From contig NZ_MPIN01000016.1 of the NCBI RefSeq assembly GCF_001887355.1, positions 227,797-291,796 on the forward strand: DNA of 64,000 nucleotides. The letters are read 5' to 3'. Shown here piece after piece: positions 33,389-41,984 of the stretch. Source of the DNA: Cystobacter ferrugineus. Its GTDB lineage: Bacteria; Myxococcota; Myxococcia; Myxococcales; Myxococcaceae. The notes under the pieces are model-generated. The model was given only the letters and a program-made list of their open reading frames with translations, did no database searches and had not been told where the DNA came from. Within the stretch, counting starts at the first letter, position 1; each line of letters opens with the position of its first letter. A program made the position numbers and the translations under genes.

Positions 33389-35128
33389 TCATTCCTCGCG
33401 GAAGATGCTCATGTTGACGGGGATGCCCTTGCGCTGCAGGTCATCATAGAACTTGGGCACGAAGCCACTCGCCACGTACCGGCCGCGCACCTTGCCCTCG
33501 TCCGTGAAGCCTTCCTGCTTGTAATAGAAGATGTCCTGGAGGGTGACGATGTCCACCTCCATGCCGGCGATCTCCGTGATGTAGCAGATCTTGCGCGTGC
33601 CGTCGGAGAAGCGCGTCTGCTGCACGATGATGTGCACCGCGCTGGCGATCTGCTCGCGGATGGCCTTCACCGGCAGCTCCATGCCGCTCATGAGCACCAT
33701 CGTCTCCAGCCGGGCGATGGCGTCGCGCGGCGTGTTGGCGTGCAGCGTGGTGAGCGAGCCGTCGTGGCCCGTGTTCATCGCCTGGAGCATGTCCAGCGTC
33801 TCGCCCGCGCGGCACTCGCCCACCACGATGCGGTCGGGCCGCATGCGCAGGCAGTTCTTCACCAGGTCGCGGATGGTGATGGCGCCCTTGCCTTCCAGGT
33901 TGGGCGGACGGCTCTCGAGCTGCACCCAGTGATCCTGGGGCAGTTGCAGCTCGGCGGCGTCCTCCACCGTGACGATGCGCTCGTCCTCGGGGATGAAGGA
34001 GCTGATGATGTTGAGCGTCGTCGTCTTGCCCGAGCCCGTGCCGCCCGAGATGACGATGTTCTTGCGCGCCCGGACGCACATCTCCAGGAACTCGGCCATC
34101 TGCGCCGTCACGGTCTTGAACTTGATGAGATCCTGGATCTTCAGCGAGTCCTTCTTGAACTTGCGGATGGTGATGCAGGGGCCCTTGAGCGCCAGCGGCG
34201 GGATGATGGCGTTGACGCGGCTGCCATCCTTGAGGCGCGCGTCCACCAGGGGGCTGGACTCGTCGATGCGCCGGCCGATGGGCGCGACGATCCGCTCGAT
34301 GACGCCGAGCACCGCCTGGTTCGAGCTGAACGTCTTCTCGCTCAGCACGAGCTTGCCCTTGCGCTCGATGTAGATCTGGTTGGCGTGGTTGACCATGATC
34401 TCGCTGATCTCATCCGACGCGAGGAACGCCTCCAGGGGCCCCAGGCCCAGCGCCTCGTTGATGACGTCGGTGAGCAGCTCCTCGCGGTCCACCTCGGGAG
34501 GCAGCTCTCCGTCCGCCTCCATCTGATCGATGATGTCGCTGATGGCCTTCTCGGTGCGCCGCCACAGCTCGTCGTCCCCGAGCCGATCCATGTCCATGCG
34601 GCGCAGGTCGAGGTACTCGATGAGCCGGTCGTGGATCTCCTTCTGCAGCCGGGTGTAGGCCTCCACCCGGGGATCAATCCGCTTCCTGTTCTTGGCGAGC
34701 GCCGAGGCGAGCGAGGCGGGCATGCGCGCGTTGGCTTCCGGCGCGGGCGCCTCCTCCTCGTAGGGCTCCTCCTCGACGGGCTCCTCGTCGTAGTACTCCT
34801 CCTCGGGAGGCGCCGTGCGCGTCTGGGAAGCCTCTTCCTCGAGCACCTCCACGTTGAGGATGTAGTCGCCGATGGAGATCTGATCGGTCGGCTTGACCAC
34901 CTGCGGCCCGGCGATCTTCTTGCCGTTCACGAAGGTGCCGTTCGTGGACTTCATGTCCACGACGATGAACTTGCCGTCCTTGGCGATGATCTTCGAGTGG
35001 TACTTGGAGACATTGCCCTTGGCGAGACGGATGTCGTTGCCATCCAAGCGACCGATGGTGATCTCGTTCTTCTCGAACTCGATCTGCTCGGTGCCGCCAC
35101 CCTTCTCCTCGAGCGTAATCAGAAACAT
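33389..35128 (-). CDS. cpaF: CpaF/TadA-type secretion ATPase with N-terminal FHA domain
   Basis: This 579-residue ATPase drives assembly of Tad-type filaments. Residues 1-95 form an FHA domain (ITIGRLDGNDIRL, VSKYHSKI, STNGTFVNG), then an acidic linker (EEEYYDEEPVEEEPYEEE) and a CpaF core from about 150 with Walker A GGTGSGKTTT (about 361-370), the Asp box EDERIVTVEDAAEL, Walker B MRPDRIVVGECRAGE and the His box GHDGSLTTLHANTPRDA. The ATG at 35128 is the first good start. Canonical CpaF lacks an FHA domain, so phosphorylation control is likely. It corresponds to the ATPase of the Myxococcus Kil-like system by my recollection. Confidence 0.93.
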   Translation of the reverse strand: MFLITLEEKGGGTEQIEFEKNEITIGRLDGNDIRLAKGNVSKYHSKIIAKDGKFIVVDMKSTNGTFVNGKKIAGPQVVKPTDQISIGDYILNVEVLEEEASQTRTAPPEEEYYDEEPVEEEPYEEEAPAPEANARMPASLASALAKNRKRIDPRVEAYTRLQKEIHDRLIEYLDLRRMDMDRLGDDELWRRTEKAISDIIDQMEADGELPPEVDREELLTDVINEALGLGPLEAFLASDEISEIMVNHANQIYIERKGKLVLSEKTFSSNQAVLGVIERIVAPIGRRIDESSPLVDARLKDGSRVNAIIPPLALKGPCITIRKFKKDSLKIQDLIKFKTVTAQMAEFLEMCVRARKNIVISGGTGSGKTTTLNIISSFIPEDERIVTVEDAAELQLPQDHWVQLESRPPNLEGKGAITIRDLVKNCLRMRPDRIVVGECRAGETLDMLQAMNTGHDGSLTTLHANTPRDAIARLETMVLMSGMELPVKAIREQIASAVHIIVQQTRFSDGTRKICYITEIAGMEVDIVTLQDIFYYKQEGFTDEGKVRGRYVASGFVPKFYDDLQRKGIPVNMSIFREE

Positions 35129-35285
35129 GGGCGCGGATGCTACCAAGCGCCCCCATGTGGCTCCAAGGGGACATGACGCGCCGCCACGGGCTCGCCCGCT
35201 CCCCTGAATGCGACGAGGCCGGCCCCCCTCCCCCCGCGGGGGATGGAGACCGGCCTCGGGCCGCCCGGGAAGCAGGCGGGAAACC

Positions 35286-36734
35286 TCAGTCGAAGATGTT
35301 GAAGGTGACCTCGGAGCGCGCCTGCTTGTAGCGGCTCTTCACGTCCTCGATGAGGGTGTGGATCTTGTCCGAGTCGGGCGTGACGATGCGCGGGGTCACG
35401 AAGATGACGAGCTCGCGCTTGGTGGAGTCGAACGCGCGGTTCTTGAAGATCTCCCCGATGATGGGGATGTGGCCCAGGCCCGGCAGCTTGGAGACGGCCT
35501 TCTGCTCGTCGTGGCTGAACACGCCGGACAGGACGATCGTCTCGCCGTGGCGCACGGTGACGTTCGTCTTCACCTTGCGGGTGCGGAAGCCGGGGATGGC
35601 CGCCGAGCCACCGATGGAGACGGCCACCGAGGTGTCCAGCTCGCTCGCCTCGGCCTCGATCTCCGTCTGGATGTTGCCGTTGCTGTCCGCGGTGGGGCGC
35701 AGGTTGAGGATGACGCCGTAGGGCTTGTACTCCACGGAGAACTGGTTCTGGGTGATGAGGGGCACGGGCACCTCGCCGCCCGCGAGGAACTCGGCCTTCT
35801 CGCCGCTGGCGCACACCAGCTTGGGCTGGGCCAGGAGCCGGCCGTAGCCGTCATTGCCCTGGAAGCCCACGGCGAACTCCGAGCCGCCCGTCAGCGACGC
35901 CATGCCCGCGCCCGAGCCGAAGCTGCCCGGGAAGAGCGCCTGGTTGATGGTGGCCGTGGCGGACACGGTGCCGGCGATGTCCGTGGGGTACTTGATGCCG
36001 TAGCGATCGCGCGAGTTGCGGCGGATCTCCACGAACTGCACCTCGGAGATGATCATCTTCTTGATGCCCACGACGAGCAGGTTCTCCACCTTCTCGCCCA
36101 GCGCCTTGACGAGCAGCTCCGCCTTCTGCATCTCCTGCTGGCTCTCCACCGAGCCCTCCAGGAAGATGGTGGAGCCCTGGGGGTTGACCTGCACGTTGCG
36201 CAGGCCCGCCTTCTGGAAGGCGGCGGTGAGGTTCTGCGCCACGAGCTTCTTGGCGTTGGGCGCCACCTTCACGAAGCTCTTCACGTTGGGGTAGAGCGCC
36301 GCCACCTCCTCGATGCGCGCGGCGTCCGCGGACGTGTACGCCTGGCCGTCCAGGAAGATGCGATCTCCCACGATGCGGATGCTGACGCCTTCAATCTCTC
36401 CGAGCAGCTTCTTGATGTCGGAGCTGACCTCGGTGGGGTCCTGCTTGCGCACCGCGATGTTGTAGGTGACGCGCTGGCCGTTGCCCTTCCACACCAGCAG
36501 CGTCGTCTTGCCCTCGCCCTGCCCGAGCACGAGCACCTGGCCGGGACCCAGCGCCTTCACCTCGGCGACCCCCGGGTCTCCGATGGAGATGCGCGTCATG
36601 CCGGGGATGGAGAGCACCTTCTGGGCGCCCACGCCCAGATTGAGGGTCGAGCTGTCCTGGGCCTGCGCGCTCGCGGCGACCAGCACGGTCAACAGGGCGC
36701 CGATCGCGGCGGCCTGGGTGAAGCGTCCAAGCAT
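35286..36734 (-). CDS. cpaC: CpaC/RcpA-type outer-membrane secretin
   Basis: The 482-residue protein has a signal peptide (residues 1 to about 25, ending SAQA) and an N-terminal pilus-secretin domain (LNLGVGAQKVLSIPGMTRIS). A BON-like segment follows (VRIVGDRIFLDGQAYTSADA-like), then a C-terminal secretin domain with VPVPLITQNQFSVEYKPYGV and VSKLPGLGHIPIIGEIFKNR. Secretins form the outer-membrane pore through which the Tad pilus or secreted substrates pass. I chose the ATG at 36734, which has AAGGA upstream, over a start 24 nt earlier. It lies between the prepilin peptidase and the ATPase. Confidence 0.93.
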   Translation of the reverse strand: MLGRFTQAAAIGALLTVLVAASAQAQDSSTLNLGVGAQKVLSIPGMTRISIGDPGVAEVKALGPGQVLVLGQGEGKTTLLVWKGNGQRVTYNIAVRKQDPTEVSSDIKKLLGEIEGVSIRIVGDRIFLDGQAYTSADAARIEEVAALYPNVKSFVKVAPNAKKLVAQNLTAAFQKAGLRNVQVNPQGSTIFLEGSVESQQEMQKAELLVKALGEKVENLLVVGIKKMIISEVQFVEIRRNSRDRYGIKYPTDIAGTVSATATINQALFPGSFGSGAGMASLTGGSEFAVGFQGNDGYGRLLAQPKLVCASGEKAEFLAGGEVPVPLITQNQFSVEYKPYGVILNLRPTADSNGNIQTEIEAEASELDTSVAVSIGGSAAIPGFRTRKVKTNVTVRHGETIVLSGVFSHDEQKAVSKLPGLGHIPIIGEIFKNRAFDSTKRELVIFVTPRIVTPDSDKIHTLIEDVKSRYKQARSEVTFNIFD

Positions 36735-36763
36735 GGTGAGAGTTCCTTCGCGTTGCATCCGAG

Positions 36764-37300
36764 CTACCCCAATCTGTCGTGCTGCCACCACATGGCCCAG
36801 AAAGTCCCCAGCGCGATCGCCACGCCATACGGGATATGGCGTCGCGGCGCGTCCACCGCGCCCTCCTGCATCCACCGTACCCGCACGGCCCAGCGCCGCA
36901 CCAGGTCGGCCAACGTCTCCCAGACGGCGCCGTGCCACAGCAGCGTCACCACCGCCTGCAGGGCTCCCACCAGGGAGATGAATGCCGCCGCGGCCATCAC
37001 CGCGGGAAAGCCCAACACCGCGCCCACACCCGCCATCAACTTCACATCCCCCCACCCCATGCGCCCGCGCAACGCCGCCGGCACCAGCACCAGTGCCAGG
37101 CCCGCCCCGGACACCACCCCACTCACCAGCCCCGTCTCCAGCCCTCCCACTCCCTCGCTCGCCAGACGCACCCCCAGGGCCACCACCATCAGGGGATAGG
37201 TGACGACGTCGAGGATCCGGCGGCGCAGCACGTCCGTCACCACCGAGATCACCAGCGCCATGCCCAGGACGATCCACAGCGCGATGTGAGAGGGCGTCAT
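36764..37300 (-). CDS. cpaA: CpaA-type prepilin peptidase (A24 family)
   Basis: This 178-residue inner-membrane aspartyl protease would process pilins or pseudopilins. It has about five membrane helices, the first conserved aspartate in VISVVTDVLRRRILDVVTYP and the second in the GxGD motif MGWGDVKLMAGVG. No N-terminal methylase domain is present, as usual for Tad-type CpaA enzymes. The ATG at 37300 gives normal length; GGGGAGG lies about 14 nt upstream. Its substrate pilins are not in the window. Confidence 0.9.
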   Translation of the reverse strand: MTPSHIALWIVLGMALVISVVTDVLRRRILDVVTYPLMVVALGVRLASEGVGGLETGLVSGVVSGAGLALVLVPAALRGRMGWGDVKLMAGVGAVLGFPAVMAAAAFISLVGALQAVVTLLWHGAVWETLADLVRRWAVRVRWMQEGAVDAPRRHIPYGVAIALGTFWAMWWQHDRLG

Positions 37301-37434
37301 CAAGGGCGAGCCGCCTCCCCCCCTGGGGAATGGGAGGAGGCGGCGGGAACTAAACCAGGGAGGACCGCCATCCGTCAATCAGGCAACGGCCCAACTTCCT
37401 GAAAAGACAGTGCTCCCGGTGTTTCTCCGGGGGT

Positions 37435-38337
37435 TCACTGGTAGGTGAGCCGGACGCGCTCGCTGCAGATGAAGTACTCGTCGCCGTCCTCGACCTTGCG
37501 GCGCTTGATGCGCTGCTTGTTGAACCAGGTGCCGTTGGACGAGCCCAGGTCCTCGATGAAGAAGTCGTCGCCCTCGCGGACGATGACGGCGTGCTCGCGC
37601 GACACCTTGCCGGAGTTGATGACCAGGTCGCAGTGCTTGCCGCGGCCGATCACGAAGCGCTCCTTGGTGATGCTCTGCGGCTCGGCGCTGTCCATGGACA
37701 GCAGGAGCCCGCCCACGGGCTGATCCATGGGCTCGTCCTCGGGCGGCGCCTCGTCCTCGGGGGGCGGCTCGTCCTCGGGCAGCGGCTCGTCCTCGGGCAG
37801 GCCCAGATCCGAGTCGTGCTCATCGGCCAGGGGCTCCTCGTCGAGCTCCTCGCGCGGCTCGTTGCTCTTGCCCTTGATGAGGCGCTCGAGCTCGGCGGCG
37901 GTCTCCAGCACGCGCTCGGCCACCTCGCGGCGGGCCGGATCATTGTCCAGGGTGTTCGCCGAGGAGCGCTCCTCGAGGCGAGGGGCGGCCCGCTGCGGGG
38001 CGGGCGCCGGCAGCGGCGTGTCCTCGCGGGGCGGCGGCTGCGGAGTCTTGGCGCCGCCTCCGCTCACCGGCTGCAACACGGGCGGAGCGGCTCGGGCGGG
38101 GGCCGGGGCGGCGGGCCGCGCGGCGGCCGTGGCCGGAGCGACGGGAGCCTCGGCGGCGGCCTCGGAACGGCTCGGGCGCACCTCGAGGAAGCCATTGAGA
38201 CGCGCGAACATGAACAACGCTTGGTTGATGAGCGCGTCGCGGTCCGAGCCCATCTGCTGGGCCATGTCTTCGTAGGTCTCCCACAGGTGGTCGGCGATGC
38301 CGACCTTGCGGGCGGGACGGGTATTCTGGTCAATCAT
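37435..38337 (-). CDS. FHA-domain protein with acidic tandem-repeat linker
   Basis: The 300-residue protein has a conserved N-terminal segment of about 50 residues (KVGIADHLWETYEDMAQQMG, then DRDALINQALFMFARLNG) that looks like a small ribbon-helix-helix-like or dimerisation module. An Ala/Pro-rich middle and an acidic linker of repeated PEDEPP units follow. The C-terminal FHA domain (about 215-300) has FVIGRGKHCDLVI, KVSREHAVI and SSNGTWFNK. No membrane segment is visible. It is encoded between the lipoproteins and cpaA and probably belongs to the Tad/Kil-like cluster. Confidence 0.85.
   Translation of the reverse strand: MIDQNTRPARKVGIADHLWETYEDMAQQMGSDRDALINQALFMFARLNGFLEVRPSRSEAAAEAPVAPATAAARPAAPAPARAAPPVLQPVSGGGAKTPQPPPREDTPLPAPAPQRAAPRLEERSSANTLDNDPARREVAERVLETAAELERLIKGKSNEPREELDEEPLADEHDSDLGLPEDEPLPEDEPPPEDEAPPEDEPMDQPVGGLLLSMDSAEPQSITKERFVIGRGKHCDLVINSGKVSREHAVIVREGDDFFIEDLGSSNGTWFNKQRIKRRKVEDGDEYFICSERVRLTYQ
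37727..37800 (-). repeat. 18-bp tandem repeat encoding acidic PEDEPP-type units
   Basis: About four copies of an 18-bp unit (plus-strand CTCGTCCTCGGGCAGCGG and variants) encode six-residue acidic/proline units in the FHA protein linker. Such repeats can change in number by slippage. Confidence 0.75.
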
Positions 38338-38397
38338 CGGTTTGACTCACTCATCCAGGAGCGCCGGACGATAACAGAGCGCTCGCGGGACGCGAAA

Positions 38398-40428
38398 TCA
38401 GCGAAAGGGTACCAATCCCAGGGCGTTCGCCGCTCCCGCGACGACGGTGGACAGGTTCATCTGCAGGATGGCGTTGGCCGAGGGATAGACGATGTAGGCG
38501 AAGTCCGTGTCCCCCACCCTCGCCCGCACCACGGGTCCGGGCAACCGGAACGCGCGGAGCACATCGTAGTTCACGAGGTCCACCGTGAGGACGTACGGGA
38601 AGTAATGGGACGCGGTGGCCACCACGAAGCGCTGGTCCCGGCCCACGGGGCTCTGGCGCAGGTCGCGCGTGACCGTCAGGGACACGGCCGTGCCCGTGTC
38701 CTGCCCCGCGTAGCCCGGGGGGTGGAAGAAGAAGGTGTCGGCGCGCGAGTAGGTGCTGCCCGTGCCCATGCGCTGGAGGTAGTTGCCCGCGGGACCGGTG
38801 AGCACGAGCGGGCGCTCGCCCCCGGCGCGGACCTCGAAGCGCGGGTAGTCCGCGCAGGCCGCCGGCAGGCCCCCCGCGGGCACCAGCAACGCCGTGGGAG
38901 CCGTGGGCGTGGCGCGTTGGACCTCCGCCACCCGCACGGACTCGGCACAGGCCGGCTGGGACGTGTCCTCGGGAAGCAGCACGATCAGGTCACCCGGACG
39001 CACGCTCGGCTGCGCGCTCCCATCCTCCAGGGCATCGACGATGGGGACCTCGAAGGTGGTGGTGGCCGGATCCCGCTCCAGCCGGGAGGCGTTGGGCAGC
39101 ACGCCCTCGGAGGTGAGCACGTACGTCTCGTCCCGGGTGACGCCGTACGTGCCCGAAAAGGCGATGTCCGCCCGGCGATCCGGGGTGGAGGGATCCACGT
39201 TGTTGCCCACGACATCCAAGAGGGCGACGGTGGCGGTGGCCGTGTTCGGCGTCTCCGAGGCCAGCCAGAGCGCGCCCACGTTGAAGTCGACGAGGTCCAA
39301 GGCATTGAAGAAGAGGATGGAGCCCGTGGACAGCGGCACGATGCCCAGCAGCGGAACCGTGGACTCGCGCGTCTCACCACCCTGCACGCTCAGCAGGGTG
39401 TTGGTGGACAGCGACAGGCCCATGGGCAGCCCCAAGCCCGCGTTGATGGGCAGCATGGGGAAGCCGGTGAAGTCCTTGGCCCGCGTGCCCGTGGTGGAGT
39501 CCACCGCCAGGATGCCCGACTGGCAATCGACGGCCGGAGCCGGGGCGGCGGGCTGGGTGCAGTTGGAGGGATCCAGCACGCCGAAGATGCGCGCGCCCGG
39601 GGCCCGCCGCTCGGGTTGCGCGTCCGCTCCGGGCACCCGGCCATGGGTGACGAGCTGGAGCACCTGCGAGCCCCCGAAGTCGAGCGTCGTGCGCCGGACC
39701 TTCGTGTTCACCTCCAGGATGAAGCTCGTTCCCGGGTTGCCGTACTGGCCCCGGCGCGTGGACACGGCGATCAGGTTGGGATCGGGCAGCACGAGCAGCG
39801 AGCTCACCGCCTCGTCGGAAGCCAGCTCCAGGAGCAGCTCCGCGGTGAGGGGCACCGGGGGGGAGGCCAGCGCCTGGGTGTCCGTCGTGAGCAGGGCCCG
39901 CCACACCCGAGCCCCGGCGGGCTCCTGGGTGGCGAAGTAGAGCGTGTTCGAACCACCCTCCTGCTCGGTGGCGAGCGCCGCGAAGGCCGTCACCGGCCCC
40001 GAGGACACTCCGGTGAGCTGCCGCGTGTCGAGCCGGGCCACCTCGCGCATCCCGTTGGCGGCGGCGTCCACGACGGAGATGAGCGCCGAGCCACTGCTGC
40101 GCGCGTACACATAGGTGCCGGTGCGCTCGTTTCCCTCCGCGTCATAGCGCACGTCCCGCGCGAGCGCCTGGGGCCGGGGCAGCACTGGAATGGAGAGCGG
40201 CTCCAGCGGATTGGGGGCACGCACGTAACCCCGCTGGTTCGCGTCCTCCGTCAACTGGAGCACGCGCAGCTCGTTGCGGTCCGCCGACGTGACGAACAGC
40301 AGATCATTGACCAGGGCCAGGTCATACGTCCCCTGGAGATCCGCGGGCAGGGCCACCGGAGCCTGCTGCGTGCACGCGCACAGCAGCACTCCCACTCCCA
40401 ACACCAGAGACACCATGAAGCGCTTCAC
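38398..40428 (-). CDS. Large lipoprotein of the Tad/Kil-like cluster
   Basis: The 676-residue product has a lipoprotein signal peptide with lipobox LLCAC and no membrane helices afterwards. The exported part is beta-rich, with repeated strands about surface display of values (TYDLALVNDLLFVTSADRNE; LYFATQEP; LLVLPDPNLIAVSTRRG; FAYIVYPSANAIL), which suggests a beta-propeller. The start is a GTG at 40428 with GGAGGTG upstream and a 4-nt GTGA overlap with the preceding lipoprotein gene. I do not recognise a named family. The operon position suggests an outer-membrane part of the secretion machine. Confidence 0.75.
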   Translation of the reverse strand: MKRFMVSLVLGVGVLLCACTQQAPVALPADLQGTYDLALVNDLLFVTSADRNELRVLQLTEDANQRGYVRAPNPLEPLSIPVLPRPQALARDVRYDAEGNERTGTYVYARSSGSALISVVDAAANGMREVARLDTRQLTGVSSGPVTAFAALATEQEGGSNTLYFATQEPAGARVWRALLTTDTQALASPPVPLTAELLLELASDEAVSSLLVLPDPNLIAVSTRRGQYGNPGTSFILEVNTKVRRTTLDFGGSQVLQLVTHGRVPGADAQPERRAPGARIFGVLDPSNCTQPAAPAPAVDCQSGILAVDSTTGTRAKDFTGFPMLPINAGLGLPMGLSLSTNTLLSVQGGETRESTVPLLGIVPLSTGSILFFNALDLVDFNVGALWLASETPNTATATVALLDVVGNNVDPSTPDRRADIAFSGTYGVTRDETYVLTSEGVLPNASRLERDPATTTFEVPIVDALEDGSAQPSVRPGDLIVLLPEDTSQPACAESVRVAEVQRATPTAPTALLVPAGGLPAACADYPRFEVRAGGERPLVLTGPAGNYLQRMGTGSTYSRADTFFFHPPGYAGQDTGTAVSLTVTRDLRQSPVGRDQRFVVATASHYFPYVLTVDLVNYDVLRAFRLPGPVVRARVGDTDFAYIVYPSANAILQMNLSTVVAGAANALGLVPFR

Positions 40429-41849
40429 TGCTGCACCTCCGTGCACGTCGCGGACTGCCCCACGTCCTGACGGGCGCCGAGGTAGGCCACGAGCCGCGCG
40501 TTCTGCGGACTGTCGAGGTTGGGGATGTCGATCACCGAGATGCGTCCATCTCCGAAGTTGCTGGCGAAGATACGCGCCGAGTTGCCCTCTCTCTGCACGT
40601 CGAGGCCGAAGGGCCGGGGCGACTCGGTGCCGCGGATCTGCCCCACCGACACCTGGGCCACGACCTGACCCACGTCCGGATCATAGATGGCCACCACACC
40701 CGCCTCACTGCAGGAGATGAGCACCAGCTCCGCCCGCCCGTCCCCTCGGGGCACCAGTTCCACTTCCGTGGGTCCGAGCGGCAGTGGCACCGAGCCCACC
40801 ACGGTCATGCGGGGCGAGTCCCCTTCACTGCCCTCCACGTTCACGATCAACAGCGAGTCCGGCGAGCGCACGGCCATGTAGAGCCGGCGGCTGGCCGCCC
40901 CCGACACCGCGGGCCTCGCCGTCAGCGCGAGCCCCCGGGAGTCATTCGCCGCGAAGCTCAGATCCAACCCGGGGTCGATCAGCCGCCCGGGGTTGTTCTT
41001 GTCCAGCACGCGCAGCAGGAATCGCCGGGTCGCCTGGCTGCGCGACGCGTACACGTCGTACCGGCCGGAGACGAACACATAGCGCTCGTCGACGACCACC
41101 GAGTTGCTGCCGCCCTGGGGGAGATCCGGAATGGACAGCGAGAAGAAGTCCGACGTGGACACCCGGGGCTCGTCACCCGGCAGACGCACCACGTAGGACT
41201 GGAAGGCCTTGCTCAAGCCCGACGGGGCCGACCCGGCCGGAGAGTCCGCGGCGCTCAGGTGTGTCACCCACACGTCGCCCTGCGCCCCCACGTCCACGCC
41301 GAAGGGCGCGGGCGCGCGGGGCAGATCATCCGTCTGGCCCGAAACCTGGGTGAGGGACAGCGCGCCCTCGATGCAGTTGTTGCCCGTGCTGCCCACGCAG
41401 GACAGCCGCGTCGGCTCCGGCACGTCGATGTAGTGGATGAAGTCGCCGTCGGCGCGCGCGGTCACGAAGATGCGGGGCGCCGCGTCCGTGCGCTCCCAGT
41501 AGGCGAGCTCCCCGGCATAGCTCTGGATGAAGACCTGGGATTCGGGCGGCACGTTGAGCTGCTCGAGCGTCACCACGGGGGCGGCGGGGTTGGCGCTCGA
41601 CTCGCTCAGCAGCGGCAGCCGGTTGCCCTCCGTGCCCACGCGATCCAGATCGACCGCCATGACGGTGCCCTGATCGAAGCACCGGTCGAAGTTGGCACTC
41701 GACACGTAGAGGATGCCCCGCGTGGAGCCGGCCACGGAGCGGTAGTGGATGCCGCTCGGGTAGACGAAGCGATCCGTGGGCGGGGGCCGCGGCTCGGCTG
41801 CGGAGCACGCGACGAGGGAGAGCGCGAGGCTGGGGAGGAGGATGCGCAT
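40425..41849 (-). CDS. Second lipoprotein of the Tad/Kil-like cluster, beta-propeller-like
   Basis: The 474-residue protein has a lipoprotein signal (LLPSLALSLVAC) and then repeated strand patterns ending in segments like DGRISVIDIPNLDS, GVVAIYDPDVGQVVAQVSVG and RLYMAVRSPDSLLIVNV, typical of seven-bladed YVTN-type propellers. Cysteine pairs (CFDQG; CVGSTGNNC) may form disulfides. It overlaps the next lipoprotein gene by 4 nt. I chose the ATG at 41849, which gives a compact signal peptide. Function is unknown; position argues for a surface or outer-membrane role linked to the Tad-like apparatus. Confidence 0.75.
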   Translation of the reverse strand: MRILLPSLALSLVACSAAEPRPPPTDRFVYPSGIHYRSVAGSTRGILYVSSANFDRCFDQGTVMAVDLDRVGTEGNRLPLLSESSANPAAPVVTLEQLNVPPESQVFIQSYAGELAYWERTDAAPRIFVTARADGDFIHYIDVPEPTRLSCVGSTGNNCIEGALSLTQVSGQTDDLPRAPAPFGVDVGAQGDVWVTHLSAADSPAGSAPSGLSKAFQSYVVRLPGDEPRVSTSDFFSLSIPDLPQGGSNSVVVDERYVFVSGRYDVYASRSQATRRFLLRVLDKNNPGRLIDPGLDLSFAANDSRGLALTARPAVSGAASRRLYMAVRSPDSLLIVNVEGSEGDSPRMTVVGSVPLPLGPTEVELVPRGDGRAELVLISCSEAGVVAIYDPDVGQVVAQVSVGQIRGTESPRPFGLDVQREGNSARIFASNFGDGRISVIDIPNLDSPQNARLVAYLGARQDVGQSATCTEVQQ

Positions 41850-41900
41850 GTCGGAAGGGGGGCGGAGTGTAGGAACCCCCCTCCCTTCGAGCAACTACAA

Positions 41901-41924
41901 AGGGGCCGGAGTATTCCGGCCCCT
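41901..41924 (-). terminator. Probable intrinsic terminator after glyS
   Basis: A perfect stem AGGGGCCGGA/TCCGGCCCCT with a GTAT loop lies 60 nt after the glyS stop. On the minus strand it is followed by TTGTAGTTG, a weak U-tract. It would separate glyQS from the lipoprotein genes. Confidence 0.65.
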
Positions 41925-41984
41925 CGGGGCGGGCGGGCCCGAAGTGGGCTCGGAGTGGGCCCCTCCTCCCCTGCCCGGCGGCCG

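Noticed and set aside
35213..35257. Stem GAGGCCGG/CCGGCCTC between the secretin and the ATPase as a terminator
   Set aside because: No T-tract follows, and the genes appear to belong to one cluster, so I left it unassigned.
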